A DNA stretch of 64,000 bases, taken from NCBI GenBank assembly GCA_947471745.1, contig CANJKZ010000169.1, forward strand, positions 4,304,501 to 4,368,500. Reading direction: 5' to 3'. Source of the DNA: Closterium sp. Naga37s-1. Taxonomy: Eukaryota > Streptophyta > Zygnematophyceae > Desmidiales > Closteriaceae. The notes under the pieces are model-generated. The model made no database searches and had not been told where the DNA came from. It saw nothing but the letters and a program-made list of their open reading frames with translations. This document shows positions 10,186-22,600 of the stretch, one piece after another; position 1 is the first letter of the stretch, and every line of letters starts with the position of its first letter. The translations under genes and the position numbers were made by a program.

Positions 10186-13100
10186 ATGCAGCTCCAGCGA
10201 CGTTCACGCGAGTCTCTCACGCCCCAGCAGCTTAGTGAGTGGTACGCTAGTTGGGGTTGTGGCGGTCGCCGTCGTAGCTGTCGCCCTGGAGCTGGTCAGT
10301 TGGGAGAGACTGGCAGTGGCCAGCTGCAGCTGCAGCGGCGTCCACGCGAGACACTTACGTCCCAGCAGCTTCACGAGTGGTACGCTCAGAGTAGAGGGTC
10401 TTTGAGTACCGTTCGCTGCCCGTACGTCATTCGCACAGGTGATCGGGTCGGTCAGCCTTGCGGGACGCTTGGTCACACACAGTCCCACCGCTTCGCCCGT
10501 CTGAGCGACGCCTGGCGTACCGAGTTTGGCGACGAGGCTGAGCTCCCCTCCTGGCTGGAGCTGCTTGGACAGAGGGTAGATATCTTTGCTCTTGACTATG
10601 ATGCTATTCTCACTGCCATGTATGCATTGCCTACTAGTGCTGACCGTGCCTGTTCCCTGTGCGTACCGCCTGACCCAGGTATAGAGCCTGCTGCTCTAGG
10701 TGCTGGTGAGGCTGCTGCTCTAGGTGCGAGTGCGTCTCCTGCTCTTGGTACTGGTGAGGCTGCTGCTCCAGGTGCTGGTGAGTCTGCTCTCTCTGGTACT
10801 GCGCCTGCTGAGGCCGTGTACACCTTCACACTTGACTCAGGTGCTTCCCGCTCCTTCTTCCGCGACAGCACCACACTCACGCCGCTCCGTCGGCCGGTTG
10901 CAGTCTCCCTGGCAGACCCCTCTGGGGGTCCAGTCCTTGCGCACTCCTCCACGGTCCTGCCGTGTCCGGCGGTCCCGTCTGGCTCCCTGTCAGGTCTTCA
11001 CCTCCCCTCGTTCTCTACGAACTTGGTGAGTGGAGCTGACCTACAGGATGTGTGGGTTGACCAGTTCACCCCTGGAGGTCAGCGTGTGACACACTGTACG
11101 TGTTCCCGGACTGGTCGGCACCTGGCCACGTTCACCCGAGAGCCTAGCTCGAGTCTGTACACACTCACCACTGTGTCCCCTCAGGTAGCTGCGTCTGCGT
11201 CTACGTTTGCGTCAGGTCAGCTAGCGGCCCCCTGCTCGTGTCGCGCTCTGTCGCACCAGACCCTCCTTTGGCACCACCGCCTTGGTCACCCCTCGGTGCA
11301 GCGCCTTCGTAGCATGCACAGCCGTTTCCTTGTCTCTGGACTTCCAGAGACTCTGCCTCCTCTACCACCCTCGCCTGCTCCTCCCTGTCTTCCCTGTGTC
11401 GATGGGCGGCAGCGCGCCGCTCCTCACTCCTCCTCGTTCCCTCCCACAGAGGCTCCCCTGCAGACTCTCCACCTGGACGTGTGGGGCCCAGCCCGCGTCC
11501 GTGGACAGGGCCACGAGCGGTACTTCCTGCTGGTCGTCGACGACTAAACGCGTTACACCACGGTCTTCCCCTTGCGCAGCAAGGGGGAGGTCCCTGATGT
11601 TTTGATCCTCTGGATCCGCGCTACTCGTCTCCAGCTCCGCGAGCGGTTCCAGTCGGACTTTCCTGTCCTGCGTCTGCACTCTGACAGAGGTGGTGAGTTC
11701 TCCTCAGACCTCTTGGCAGCCTACTGTGCGGAGCACGGCATTCGCCAGACGTTCACGCTTCCGGCCTCTCCGCAGCAGAATGGGGTTGCTGAGCGCCGCA
11801 TTGGCTTAGTCATGGAGGTTGCTCGTACCTCCATGATCCATGCGTTTGCCCCCCATTTTCTGTGGCCGTTTGCGGTCCGGTACGCCGCGCATCAGCTCAA
11901 CCTCTGGCCCCATGTCTCCTTGCCGGAGACCTCGCCCACATTGTTGTGGATGGGGAAGGTTGGCGATGCGTCGCGTTTCCGGGTCTGGGGTGCTCATGCC
12001 TTTCTCCGCGATACCACCGCGGACAAGCTCTCCGCCCGCGACGTTCCCTGTGTCTTCCTTGGCTTTGTCCCTGACGCGCCTGGTTGGCAGTTTTACCACC
12101 CCACCTCGCGTCGTGTCTTCCCCTCTCAGGACGTCACGTTCGACGAGTCGGTTCCCTTTTACCGTCTCTTCCCCTACCGCACTGCCCCTCTCCCCCCCCC
12201 GCCGCTCTTCCTCGCTCCAGGTGCTCCCCAGGTAGACCCCCTCCCCGCTCCCGGTCCTGCTCCTTCAGGTGTGTCTCAGGTAGACCCTCCTCCCTTGACT
12301 GAGCCGGTTTAGGTCATTGGTGACTCAGGTTCTGCTGAGGGTGGTCCTCCTCGGGTTGCTGCTTCTGGGGGTGCTGAGCCTGGGGGTGCGGAGCCTGGGG
12401 GTGCTGAGCCTGGGGGTGCGGAGCCTGGGGGTGCTGAGCCTGGGGGTGCGGAGCCTGGAGGTGCGGAGCCTGGGGGTGCGGAGACTGGAGGTGCTGAGCC
12501 TGGGTGTGAGGAGTCTGGGGGTGCTGAGCCTGGGGGCGCTGAGGCGTGAGGTGAGCAGTCTCCCTGGGGCGACCGTCTCCGTAGTCGCTCTGCTGGTGCC
12601 TCGCCGCTGCACTCTCGTCGTCGACTCCCTCTCTCCCCACAGCAGCTGCTTGAGTGGTACGCTGGCCGTCAGGGTCGAGCTGCTGGAGCCAGGGGCCCTG
12701 CTGCGGGAGGCGCTGGAGCTGGTGACTCTGCCACTGGAGTTGTTTCTGCTGGAGGTTCTGGAGCTGCTGAGGGCGCTGGAGCTGGAGGTTCTGGAGCTGC
12801 TGAGGGTGCTGGCGCTGGAGGTTCTGGAGCTGCTGGAGGTACTGGCGCTGGTGGCGCTGGAGCTGGAGGTTTTGGAGCTGCTGCGGGTTCTGGCGCTGAG
12901 GGTTCTGAGTCTGCTGTTGCGCGGCTTCCTTGAAGTAGCCGCCTTCGTCCGCGTGTGCCTCTCACCTCGCAGCAGCTGCACGACTTGTACGGTCGCCGTC
13001 AAGGTCGCGCTTCTGGAGCTCGGGGCTCTGCCGCTCGAGGTACGTCTGCTGACGTCACTGGAGCTGGGAGTGGTGCTGGTCCCGGAGGTGCTCGTACTGG

Positions 13101-15726
13101 AGGTACTGGAGCTGCTGGGACTGGAGGTGCTGAGCCTGAGAGTGCTGCTGCTGGAGGCACTGAGGCTGGAGACCCTGGGACTGGAGGTATCGGTTCTGGG
13201 GGTGCTGCTGTTGGTGGAGCTGGTACTGGAGGAGCTGGCGCTGAGGGTTCTGGAGCTGCTGGAGGTGCTGGCGCTGGTGGCGCTGGAGCTGGAGGTTCTG
13301 GAGCTGCTGAGGGTGCTGGCGCTGGAGGTTCTGTAGCTGCAGGAGGTAGTGGCGCTGGTGGCACTGGAGCTGGAGGTTCTGGAGCTGCTGAGGGTGCTGG
13401 CGCTGGAGGTTCTAGAGCTGCTGGACGTGCTGGAGCTGCTGGGGGTACTGGAGCTGAAGGTGCTGGTGTCACTGCACAGCCGCGCCTGTTCTTCGCTCCA
13501 CCGTCTCCGTCGTCTCAGCCACCGCCTGACTCTGTGCTTCGCCAGGTTCTTAGTCTCCCTTCGTCTACTGGTCTTCCGTTACAGCCTGGCTCACCGCTGC
13601 CTGCTCCTTCTCCTTACACTAAGCAGCTAGGGAGTCTTACTAAGCGTCGTGAGCCTGCGTCGCGTCCTGTCTCGCCTGTCTGTTCTGGTCGTTCCGGTCG
13701 TCGTGTTCCTTGTCCGCGTCAGCCGGCTGTCCCCGACACCCACCTCGTAGTCCGTCGTCCTTCCTCTCCTTCACAGCGTGTTCCTCTGCCGTCCCCTCCT
13801 GCGTCTTCTCTGCCTGTCGTTGCGGACCCCGAGTCTGACCGGTTTCGTGCTAAGCACCCTACTGTCACGCGTCTACTAGCCACTGTTGTCACTGACCCGT
13901 CGTTTGAGTCTGCTGCTACGTCTGCCTTAGTTGCTGAGCTTGTTGACTTTGCTGTTGCCTGTCGTCTAGACTACGCCGCTAGTCTTGTTGCTGAGTCTGA
14001 GTCTGTCTGTCCTCCGTCCGTCGGGGGTGAGTGTGCTCTTGGCACGGACGTCCTTGAGGACAGGCAGAAGGACCTTGAGTGTCTTGCAGCCGCTGCGCCT
14101 CATCTCGTGTCCATGCTGCTTGCCCCTGAGGGAGACCCGGATGCTCCAGACATCCCGACCCCGCGCTCTTACGCTGAGGCGATCGCGGGTGAGTACTCCT
14201 CTCAGTGGCAGACAGCCATGGATGCAGATATGGCATCCTGGAAGTCCACAGGCACCTACGTCGACGAGGTTCCCCCACCTGGGGCGAACATCGTCAGTGG
14301 CATGTGGATTTTCAGGGTGAAGCGGCCGCCAGGTTCTCCGCCTGCCTTCAAGGCGCGTTACGTTGCACGAGGTTTCAGTCAGCGAGAGGGAGTAGACTTC
14401 TTCTAGACCTTCTCCCCCACCCCGAAGATGACCACTCTTCGGGTGCTGCTGCACGTTGCCGCTCAGCGAGACTACGAGCTTCACTCTCTTGACTTCAGCA
14501 CAGCCTTCTTACAGGGCAGCCTGCACGAGGAGATCTGGCTGCGCCGCCCACCTGGCTTCACTGGGTCGTTCCCTCCTGGTACCCAGTGGAGCCTCAGACG
14601 GCCGGTCTACGGTCTCCGCCAGGCGCCACGTGAGTGGCACGACACACTGAGGACGACACTTGCGGCTCTTGGGTTTGCTCCGTCGACTGCTGACCCGTCG
14701 CTGTTTCTCAGCACCGACACTTCGCTGCCGCCGTTCTACATCCTCGTGTACGTCGACGACTTGGTCTTTGCCACTGCTGACACTGAGGCTCTCGCCCAGG
14801 TGAAGTCGGAGCTGCAGAAGAGACACACGTGCACAGACCAGGGTGAGCTGACAAGCTATCTTGGCTTGCGGATCACCCGGGACAGAGCACGCCGCACCAT
14901 CACACAGACTCAGTCACACATGGTGCAGCAGGTCCTTCAGCGCTTCGGCTTCACCTGGACCTCGGCACAGCACACTCCTCTGGTTACAGGTCACTCGCTC
15001 TCAGCTCCACCTTCGGACGAGTCCGTAGAGCCGAGTGGTCCTTACCCAGAGCTAGTGGGCTGCCTCATGTACCTAATGACCTGCACTCGTCCTGACCTTG
15101 CGTACCCTCTTGGCCTTCTGGCTCGCTACGTGGCTCCTGGTCGGCACCAAAAGGTGCACATGGATGCTGCTAAGAGGGTACTACGCTACTTGTGCAGTAC
15201 ATCGGGCATGGGGCTCGTGCTTGGAGGGCGGAGCCCAGTTGTCCTCACTGGGCACTCAGACGCTTCTTGGGTTGACGACCAGGCTACGCAGCGGTCGTCA
15301 CAGGGTTACACCTTCAGCCTTGGCTCTGGTTCGGTTTCTTGGCGTTCTACACGCTCGTCTTCAGTTCTCAGCTCCAGTTGTGAGGCTGAGATCTACGCCA
15401 CAGCCATGGCTGCACAGGAGTTACGCTGGCTCACCTACCTGCTGACCGACTTGGGAGAGAGGCCTCGTTCTCCTCCAGTGCTGTACGTCGACAACAAGGC
15501 TGCCATTGCCTTGTGTCAGGAGCACAGACTGGAGCACAGAACGAAGCACATCGCTCTGCGTTACTTCCTGGCTCGAGAGTTGCAGCAGCGTGGTCAGCTT
15601 CGTCTTGCTCACGTGGCCACTCGGGCCAACACTGCTGATACATTCACCAAGGCGCTTCCGTCTGGTGATCATCAGCGTTTCTGCACTCTGTTAGGCCTTG
15701 TGCCTACGTTTCCTCACTTGCTGTAG
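10186..15726 (+). pseudogene. Copia 1 polyprotein, single frame broken by four stops
   Basis: One frame runs from the ATG at 10186 to 15726 with no frameshift, but is closed by TAA 11545, TAG 12310, TGA near 12547 and TAG 14404. In order: a Cys/His cluster (CPYVIRTGDRVGQPC then GHTQSH), protease (FTLDSGASRSFF), GAG-pre-integrase with its HHCC zinc ligands (WHHRLGHPS ... CLPC), integrase (LHLDVWGP, HSDRGGEFSS, PQQNGVAERR), a Gly/Ala/Glu low-complexity linker, reverse transcriptase with intact YVDDLVFA, and RNase H (LTGHSDASW, SCEAEIYA, LYVDNKAA). No canonical gag precedes the protease. The motif L(S/T)xQQLxEWY occurs four times (near 10205, 10355, 12635 and 12960). Alignment with copia 2 shows the first stop replaces the Tyr codon of VVDDY. 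Confidence 0.92.
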
Positions 15727-15952
15727 ACTTTGCCTGTACTGTGATCTATATATATACCTGCATGCTTGCTCTGCTAGGTAGAGATCACTGTGCTGTTGTT
15801 GTTGCATATATACCTCTGCATGTGAACTGGCCTTGTGGCCCTCTGCTTGTGCTCAGTGTGTGTGGTGACGTTGTGATCCACCATGAGCTTGCTTTGCTTC
15901 TCTTGACTGGTCTTGTGACCCCTTGCTCTCCCCCACTTTGCCTATGGGGGTG

Positions 15953-16086
15953 TGTCAAAGTATATGCATGTTATATATGTGTAGGCTGTAGTGGGGTAGC
16001 CAATATGGGGTACAGCCCCTTTTAGGGTTTCATACTTGTACCCAACTCTTTCATAGTTCATCCATTCCTGCTGCTTGATTCTGACA
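15953..16086 (+). repeat. 3' LTR of copia 1
   Basis: 134 bp, preceded by the polypurine tract CTATGGGGGTG and followed by target duplication CACAG. Confidence 0.95.
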
Positions 16087-16463
16087 CACAGACGCGCGAC
16101 AATTATATGCGAACGGTTCTGATTCGTCAGACCATTAGGTGGCCCACTCATCTTGCGCGTCACACGCACCAACACTGCCAGGCACGCAATAGATCCTTGG
16201 TGGTGTCTGGGGAGGCCGCGGAGGGTTATGTACTCCTCCGCGCCTCCAACAATTGCCACAACGATAGGTACAAGCTATAGAGCACGACATCACATACAAG
16301 GGCTTGATAAAGCAAACAAAGCACAACCACCACCACTACACACGCATGTTTTACGCAAAATGGCGGAGCCTAGGGCCATTCCTTCCTCCTACGCCTACTC
16401 GTCACATGGGTCACCTATTACTACACCATCTTTTACGAAAATGTAGCCAAGTCCTTCGTCGGC

Positions 16464-17654
16464 ATGATTGAGGCCGGTGTGTTCGAAGACGCGGACGAGC
16501 AGTCGTCATCTCTTGGGGACGATACCGGGGAGAACCGCCGTCACAGGGCGAGAGTACGGCGGCAACGCCATGCGCTGTGGGTTGACGACCTGCAGCATAT
16601 GCGGGAGAACGACTTCCAGGACATCTTCAGAATCAATCGCATGATCCTTGAGCATATCAAGACAGGGATGCGCCAATATCTTGAACCGGTCGTTTATCGG
16701 TCAATGATCACAATGGACACTGCGTTGCTCATCCCAATAAAATATATGGCTAGCGGGATCTCCTACGTCGACATGTCGTACCTTTTCGGTGTCTCCAAGA
16801 CACTCTGCCACGAGCTCGTCGACGTGTTCCTCACCGAGTTCCCCGCCTTGTTCAAGGCAGCCTGGGTGCGCTTCCCTACACGCGAAGAACTTCCGGAGAT
16901 GGCGAGAGAATTTGATGCCGTCAAAGGTGTACCTGCAGTGGTGGGGGCTGTAGACGGGACTCACATCCACATGAAAGGGATGGAAGGGCACCGGTCCGAG
17001 TATTGGACAAGAAAGTCGGCCTACGCTGTACAGCTCCAAATCACGTGTGATGCTCGAGGAAGAATATGGGATTACCTCATCGGTTATCCCGGCAGCGCGC
17101 ACGACATGCGTGTTTTCAAAGACTCTGCACTACTGGAAAGGTTACAAAATGGGGACATAACCCCATACCAGATTGTTGGGGATGCGGCATACCCGCTCAG
17201 AGAATACTGCCTAACCCCACTGCATGCACCGCGCGGAGAGGACCTAATGGACGATTGGGCCCAATGTTTCAACTGCTGCCAGAGCGCTACGCGCATGGCG
17301 GTGGAGAGGTGCATCGGCGCATTCAAAGGGAGATGGCGCATCTTCAGCGGGCGCAACGACTGCAGGTTATGGCGCATTCTTGCAGGGGCCGCGTGTTGTG
17401 TGATCCTGCACAACATGTGCGAAGACATGGCAGAGGTTAGGCGCACGAACATGGCCTGGTACAATCTGCCCCGCAACCGCGACCCATGGTGGACACGGGG
17501 TGCTATCGCGGACCACAAGTGGGAACCGTGTGTTCCTGCGACACAGCAGGCTCTGAGAGAGAGACGGAAAAGTCTGGGTGAAGCTCTGCAACACTCTTAC
17601 GCTAATCGTCGGTGCCGCGCACCCATATCTCCACATCGTCATCACCCGGAGTGA
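16464..17654 (+). CDS. PIF/Harbinger DDE transposase
   Basis: An uninterrupted 396-codon frame for a HARBI1-type nuclease that cuts and joins transposon ends. The catalytic triad is visible: Asp164 in VVGAVDGTHIHMKG, Asp214 in YPGSAHDMRVF and Glu281 in MAVERCIGAFKGRWRIF. GDAAYPLREY lies between the second Asp and the Glu, as is usual. The N-terminal 110 residues include a helix-turn-helix-like segment (SYVDMSYLFGVSKTLCHELV). The same frame is open about 90 bp further upstream without an ATG, so a short 5' exon could add residues. The final 53 bp overlap, tail to tail, the open frame that may end the neighbouring minus-strand gene. No disabling change is seen, so the enzyme may be intact although its element is split by two retrotransposons. 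No nuclear localisation signal is obvious. Confidence 0.93.
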   Translation: MIEAGVFEDADEQSSSLGDDTGENRRHRARVRRQRHALWVDDLQHMRENDFQDIFRINRMILEHIKTGMRQYLEPVVYRSMITMDTALLIPIKYMASGISYVDMSYLFGVSKTLCHELVDVFLTEFPALFKAAWVRFPTREELPEMAREFDAVKGVPAVVGAVDGTHIHMKGMEGHRSEYWTRKSAYAVQLQITCDARGRIWDYLIGYPGSAHDMRVFKDSALLERLQNGDITPYQIVGDAAYPLREYCLTPLHAPRGEDLMDDWAQCFNCCQSATRMAVERCIGAFKGRWRIFSGRNDCRLWRILAGAACCVILHNMCEDMAEVRRTNMAWYNLPRNRDPWWTRGAIADHKWEPCVPATQQALRERRKSLGEALQHSYANRRCRAPISPHRHHPE

Positions 17655-19054
17655 CGGTGTTGACGTCGCCAACATCGTCGCGCTGCTGGGCGGCTTCGGG
17701 AGGTGGCGCGGACTCCCCGCGTGGCGGAGGAGGGCTGAAATCCGTCGACGTAGGGCTGAAATCCGTCGGCGCACAGTGCACATCCGGTGGGGCTGATTCA
17801 GTCATGCGCTCGCGGGCAAGGCGCATGTCCTGCGCCATCCATTCACGGACGAGACCCTCAATGCGCGTCATCGCGTCACCGTGACAATCTTTGATGGTCG
17901 CGGAGACAAGCTTGGCGGCTTGCATAGTAGCCGTCTCATGAACCCGCGCGCTTGGGTGTTGCAGTGGTCTGCGGCGGCGGTGCTGTGACAGAAGTGCAAA
18001 AAAAATTGCAGGGTAGATTAGTACGTTTACGGTTGTATGTTGTTTCCGCAATATTTGCTTGTCACATACGCGTGGCCGTTATTGAACATCCACTAAATGA
18101 ATGCGAAACGCGCATGCGGTAAAAGAAGCACAGCTCACCTGTAAAGGTCGGTGTCGACGTCTCAGGCTGAGAGGAACTTGGGACCTCCATGCCGGCCGGC
18201 ACGTTGACGTTAGTGGCGCCGCCGCCGTCCACCGCATGCGGTGCGGCTGCGGCGGTGTCCTTGTTGTACAGCTCCAGATACGGCCACCATGGTGGTTTCT
18301 CCACAGAACCGTTGCCCGAACCACCATCACCACGCTTGTACTCCCGCCAAAGCAGCACCAAGCAGCGCCACTGCTTTTGCAACGCGTTGACATTCCTGCA
18401 CCAGCCCGGGTTCGACTCCTTGATGTGCGTGAGAAGGCGGACCCAGTATTGCGTCCCCTGCTTCCCCTTGAGAGGCTCGAGCTCGTCTTTGGTGAACCAA
18501 CGCGCCGCGGCGAAGATAGTGCTCTCCTTGTCCGACCATAAGCCCCTCTCGACTGGTGCAGCTGACCGCTTCTTCCGGGACTCCTGGCGTGGCGGTGGTG
18601 CAACCGCCTTGCCTTTGCCTTTGTCCGTCCCAGAAGCGCGTGCGGCGCTCCGTTTCGGCGGCTGTGCCGCAGGTTGCGCTTCCTCCTCCGCGTCGTCGTC
18701 GGCGTCGTCATCGTCGCCGTCGTCGTCGTTCGACATCCCAAGGTCTTCCGGCTCGTCCTCCTCGTCTTCGGTGCCGTCAGCGTCGCCGCGGTACTCCTCA
18801 TCATCGTCGTCGACATCTTGCTCCGCAACGGGCCGCATTGTTGTCGCCGTCCTTGCAGGCTGACGTCGCACACGTGACGGGCCCGCGCTGGGCGACTGTG
18901 CACTAGAACCCTGCCCGTCAAGCGCGGGCGGCGCGGACAAGCCTGTCGGATGACGGCCGTTGGCGATCTGCTGGTTCATCCAGCGGATGTACGGGATGTC
19001 ATTAAGATCCTTGGGGCAGTCGTTAAGGGACAGGCCCTTACGCTTACGAGCCAT
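17602..19054 (-). CDS. Harbinger second protein, SANT/Myb-trihelix-like
   Basis: The partner gene of PIF/Harbinger elements usually encodes a Myb/SANT protein that helps the transposase enter the nucleus and bind DNA. The first exon (19054-18139) starts MARKRKGLSLNDCPKDLND and has a long acidic tract (DDDDEEYRGDADGTEDEEDE) and a Lys/Arg patch. The trihelix-type domain carries spaced Trp residues (GLWSDKES, QYWVRLLTHI, ALQKQWRCLVLLWREYK; about residues 180-255). A GTGAGC donor follows at 18138. A second open frame, 17982-17602, encodes a helical, charged segment (MQAAKLVSATIKD ... REWMAQDMRLARERM) and probably forms the C-terminus. However, the obvious acceptor at 17983 leaves the wrong phase, so the exact junction is unresolved. 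It converges with the transposase and overlaps it by 53 bp. Confidence 0.75.
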
Positions 19055-19233
19055 GCTGGCGGCGCGGGGTTACGTAGATCTAGATCTGAAAGGATAGGGT
19101 GCATAGCGAGGAGGATTGAATGGAACAGGATAGACGGTGCACCTCTAAAAGCCCGTAAGGTGTTTGGAGGAGAAGGAGTTGTGGGGAAAGAGTTTTGGAC
19201 CTGGGGGGAAGGTGCGCTGGCGGGAATTGCACG

Positions 19234-19364
19234 TGTTAGAATAAGCAGGAATGAATGGTGGACTAGGTAGCATGCATGAGTACAAGTACCTAACCCTAAA
19301 TTGTTGTACCCCTTGTAGGCTAACCCACTATAGCCTAGAGATAACACAAACATACAGTTTGACA
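19234..19364 (-). repeat. 3' LTR of copia 2
   Basis: 131 bp; on the plus strand begins TGTTAGAATAAG and ends CAGTTTGACA. Confidence 0.94.
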
Positions 19365-19614
19365 CACCCCCATAGGCTAAGTGGGAGATAGCAAACACAA
19401 CAGACGGTCACAAGACCAGTCAAGCAAGAGAACAAGCAAAGCAAAGCAAAGCTCAGGGTGGATCTCAAGGACACCACACAATCTGAGCACAAGCAAGCGG
19501 CCACAAGGCCAGTTCACATGCAGAGTTATGATAGCAAGGCAGTACACTGATCACAACCTAGCAAGAGTAAACAAGCAGGTATAAAGATATATATCAGTGT
19601 ACAACAAGAGCAAG

Positions 19615-22600
19615 TCAAGCAACCAGCAGGTGAGGCAGAGTGGGCACAAGCCCAAGAGCAGTGCAAAAACGCTGATGATCACCAGACCCAAGGGCCTTGG
19701 TGAAAACATCAGCAGTGTTGGCCCGAGAGGCCACGTAAGTAAGGCGCAGCTGACGACGCTGCTGCAACTCACGCGCAAGGAAGTAGCGAAGAGCAATGTG
19801 CTTCGTTCTGTGCTCCAGTCTCTGCTCGCGACACAAGGCAAGCATTGCCTTGTTGTCGACGTACAGAACTGGAGGAGAACGAGGCCGCTCCCCCAAGTCG
19901 GTCAGCAGGTAGGTCAGCCAGCGTAGCTCTTGTGCAGCCATGGCCCCAGCGTAGATCTCGGCCTCACAGATGGAACCAAGCAGAGAAGAAGAACGAGTGG
20001 ACCTCCACGAGACAGAACCAGAGCCAAGACTAAAGGTGTAACCCTGTGACGAACGCTGAGTCGCCTGGTCGTCGGCCCAAGAAGCGTCAGAGTGTCCTGT
20101 GAGGACCACCGAACCCCGTCCTCCAAGCACGAGCCCCATGCCCGATGTGCTGCACAAGTAACGCAGTACCCTCTTCGTAACATCAAAGTGCACCTTTCGG
20201 TGTCTACCGGGTGCCACGTAGCGAGCCAGAAGGCTGAGAGGGTACGCGAGGTCAGGTCCTGTGCACGTCATCAGGTACATGAGGCAACCCACAAGCTCTG
20301 GGTACGGACCACTCGGCTCTACGGACTCGTCCGAAGGTGGAGCTGAGAGCGAGTGGCCGGTAGTCAGAGGAGTGGGCTGTGGCGAGGAGTACGTGAAGCG
20401 GAAGCGCTGAAGGACCTGGTGCACCATGTGTGACTGAGTGAGGGTGCTGGTGCGCCGTGGTCTGTCCCGGGTGATCTGCAAGCCAAGATAGCTCCGCAGC
20501 TCACCCAGGTCAGTGCAGGTGTGTCTCTCCTGCAGCTCCGCCTTCACTAGGGCCAGTGCCTCAGTGTCAGCAGTAGCAAAAACCAAGTTGTCGACGTACA
20601 CGAGGATGTAGAACGGCGGCAGAGTAGTGTCGGTGCGTAGAAACAGCGTCGGGTCAGCAGTCGAAGGAGCAAACCCAAGAGCCGCAAGTGTCGTCCTCAG
20701 TGTGTCGTGCCACTCGCGGGGCGCCTGACGCAGGCCGTACACTGGTCGCCGTAGGCTCCACTGGGTACCCTCAGGAAACGACCCAGTGAAGCCCTGTGGA
20801 CGGCGCAACCAGATGGCCTCGTGAAGGCTACCCTGCAAGAAAGCTGTCGAGAAGTCGAGGGAGTGCAGCTCGTAGTCACGCTGAGCTCCAACGTGTAGCA
20901 ACACCCAAAGAGTGGTCATCTTCGGGGTGGGGGAGAAGGTATGAAAGAAGTCGACCCCCTCACGCTGACTAAAGCCTCGAGCAACGTAACGTGCCTTGAA
21001 GGCAGGCGGAGAACCCGGCGGCCGCTTCACCCTGAAAATCCACATGCCACTGACGATGTTCGCCCCAGGTGGGGGAACCTTGTCGACGTAGGTGCCTGTG
21101 GACTTCCAGGAAGCCATCTCTGCGTCCATGGCTGTCTGCCACTGAGAGGAGTACTCACCCGAAATCGCCTCCCTATAGGAGCGCGGGGTGGGGATGTCAA
21201 GTGCATCCGGGTCTCCCTCAGGGGCAAGCAGCATGGTCGCGTGATGGGGTGAAGCGGCAGCAAGGCACTCCAGCTCCTCCTGTCTGTCCTCAAGAACGTC
21301 ACAGCCAAGGGCAGTACAGCCAAGAGCAGTCTCACCCCCGACGGACGGAGGACAGGCAGGGACAGGGTCAGAGACAAGACTCGCAAGGCAGTCGAGGCGG
21401 TACACAGCAGCAAAGTCAACGAGCTCAGCTACTAGGGCAGACGCAGCAGGAGACGAGAACGTAGGGTCCGTCACAACCGTAGCAAGAAGGCGAGTAACAG
21501 TCGGACTGGACGCACGAGCAAGGCCAGACGGAGGGTCAGCAACGTCAGGCAGAGAGGACGCGGGAGGTAACGGTAGTACAACACGCTGAGGAACAGAGGA
21601 AGGACGGAGTGTCATATCGTGAGTGCCGGGGACAGCCGGAGCACGCGGACGACGAACACGAGGAACACGAGCACGGACAGCAGCTCTAGGCTCAGGCTCA
21701 AGGTCAAAGCTAGACTCAGGCTCTCGACGCTCAGGGGTGGAAGCACGAGTCTCAGGCTCTCGACGCTCAGTCAGGGACTCTGACACCGCAGTGTAAGGAG
21801 CAGGAGCAGGCAGTGGGGAGTGTGGTAGCAGCGGTGGCTGTGACTGGTCTGCCGGTGGACACAGCAACGGAGGAGTAGTACCTGCCAAAGGGAAGCCAGT
21901 AGCACCTGGCGGAAGACTGAGAAGGTGGCGAAGAGCACCAGTAGCTCCCGTACATCCAGCACGAGCAGCTCCTCCAGTACCCCCAGCAACACCTCCAGCA
22001 CCAGTAGCACCAACACCTCCAGCACCACGAGCTCCGACAGCGCCAGCACCTTGAGCACCCGTAGTACCTCCAGCACCTCCAGTGCCTCCAGCTCCAGCTC
22101 CAGCGCCTCCTGCACCAGTAGTACCTCCAGTACCTCCCGTGCCAGCAGCTCCAGTAGCACCTCCAGCACCTCCAGCACCAGCAGCACCACCTGCTCCGGC
22201 AGCTCCAGCACCTCCAGTACGAGCACCTCCGGGACCAGTAGCTCCAGCACCTCCAGTACCTCCAGCACCAGCACCTCCAGGGTCAGCACCTCCAGCACCT
22301 CCAGCACCAGCAGCAGCTCCAGTACCCCCAGCACCAGCAGCACCTCCAGCACGTGCAGTACCTCTAGTACCTCCAGTAGTACCTCCAGCACCTCCAGCAC
22401 CAGCAGCACCTCCTAGACTAGTAGCTCCAGCACCAGCCGGACCGTACCCTCCACCACCAGGACTGCCTCGCCGAACGACCCACGCACGAATCGCCTGCGG
22501 CGAGAGAGTCTCAAGTAGAGCAGGCTGCGGTGGCTGTCCAGCTCCAGTACCTCCAGTAGTGGTAGCTCTAGCACCTCCAGCACCAGACGCACCTCTAGTA

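Larger units (their letters stand above)
9149..16086 (+). mobile_element. Copia LTR retrotransposon 1 (plus strand), nested in Harbinger
   Basis: A 6,938-bp element bounded by near-identical 134-bp LTRs beginning TGTCAAAG and ending TTCTGACA. It is flanked by the 5-bp target duplication CACAG (9144-9148 and 16087-16091). After the 5' LTR comes a tRNA-iMet-type primer site, and just before the 3' LTR a purine run (CTATGGGGGTG). Gene order protease, integrase, RT, RNase H makes it copia. The LTRs differ at three positions, so the insertion is recent, yet the polyprotein carries four stop codons. LTRs of 134 bp are unusually short for a full-length copia, resembling Osser-type elements of green algae. 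Confidence 0.95.
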
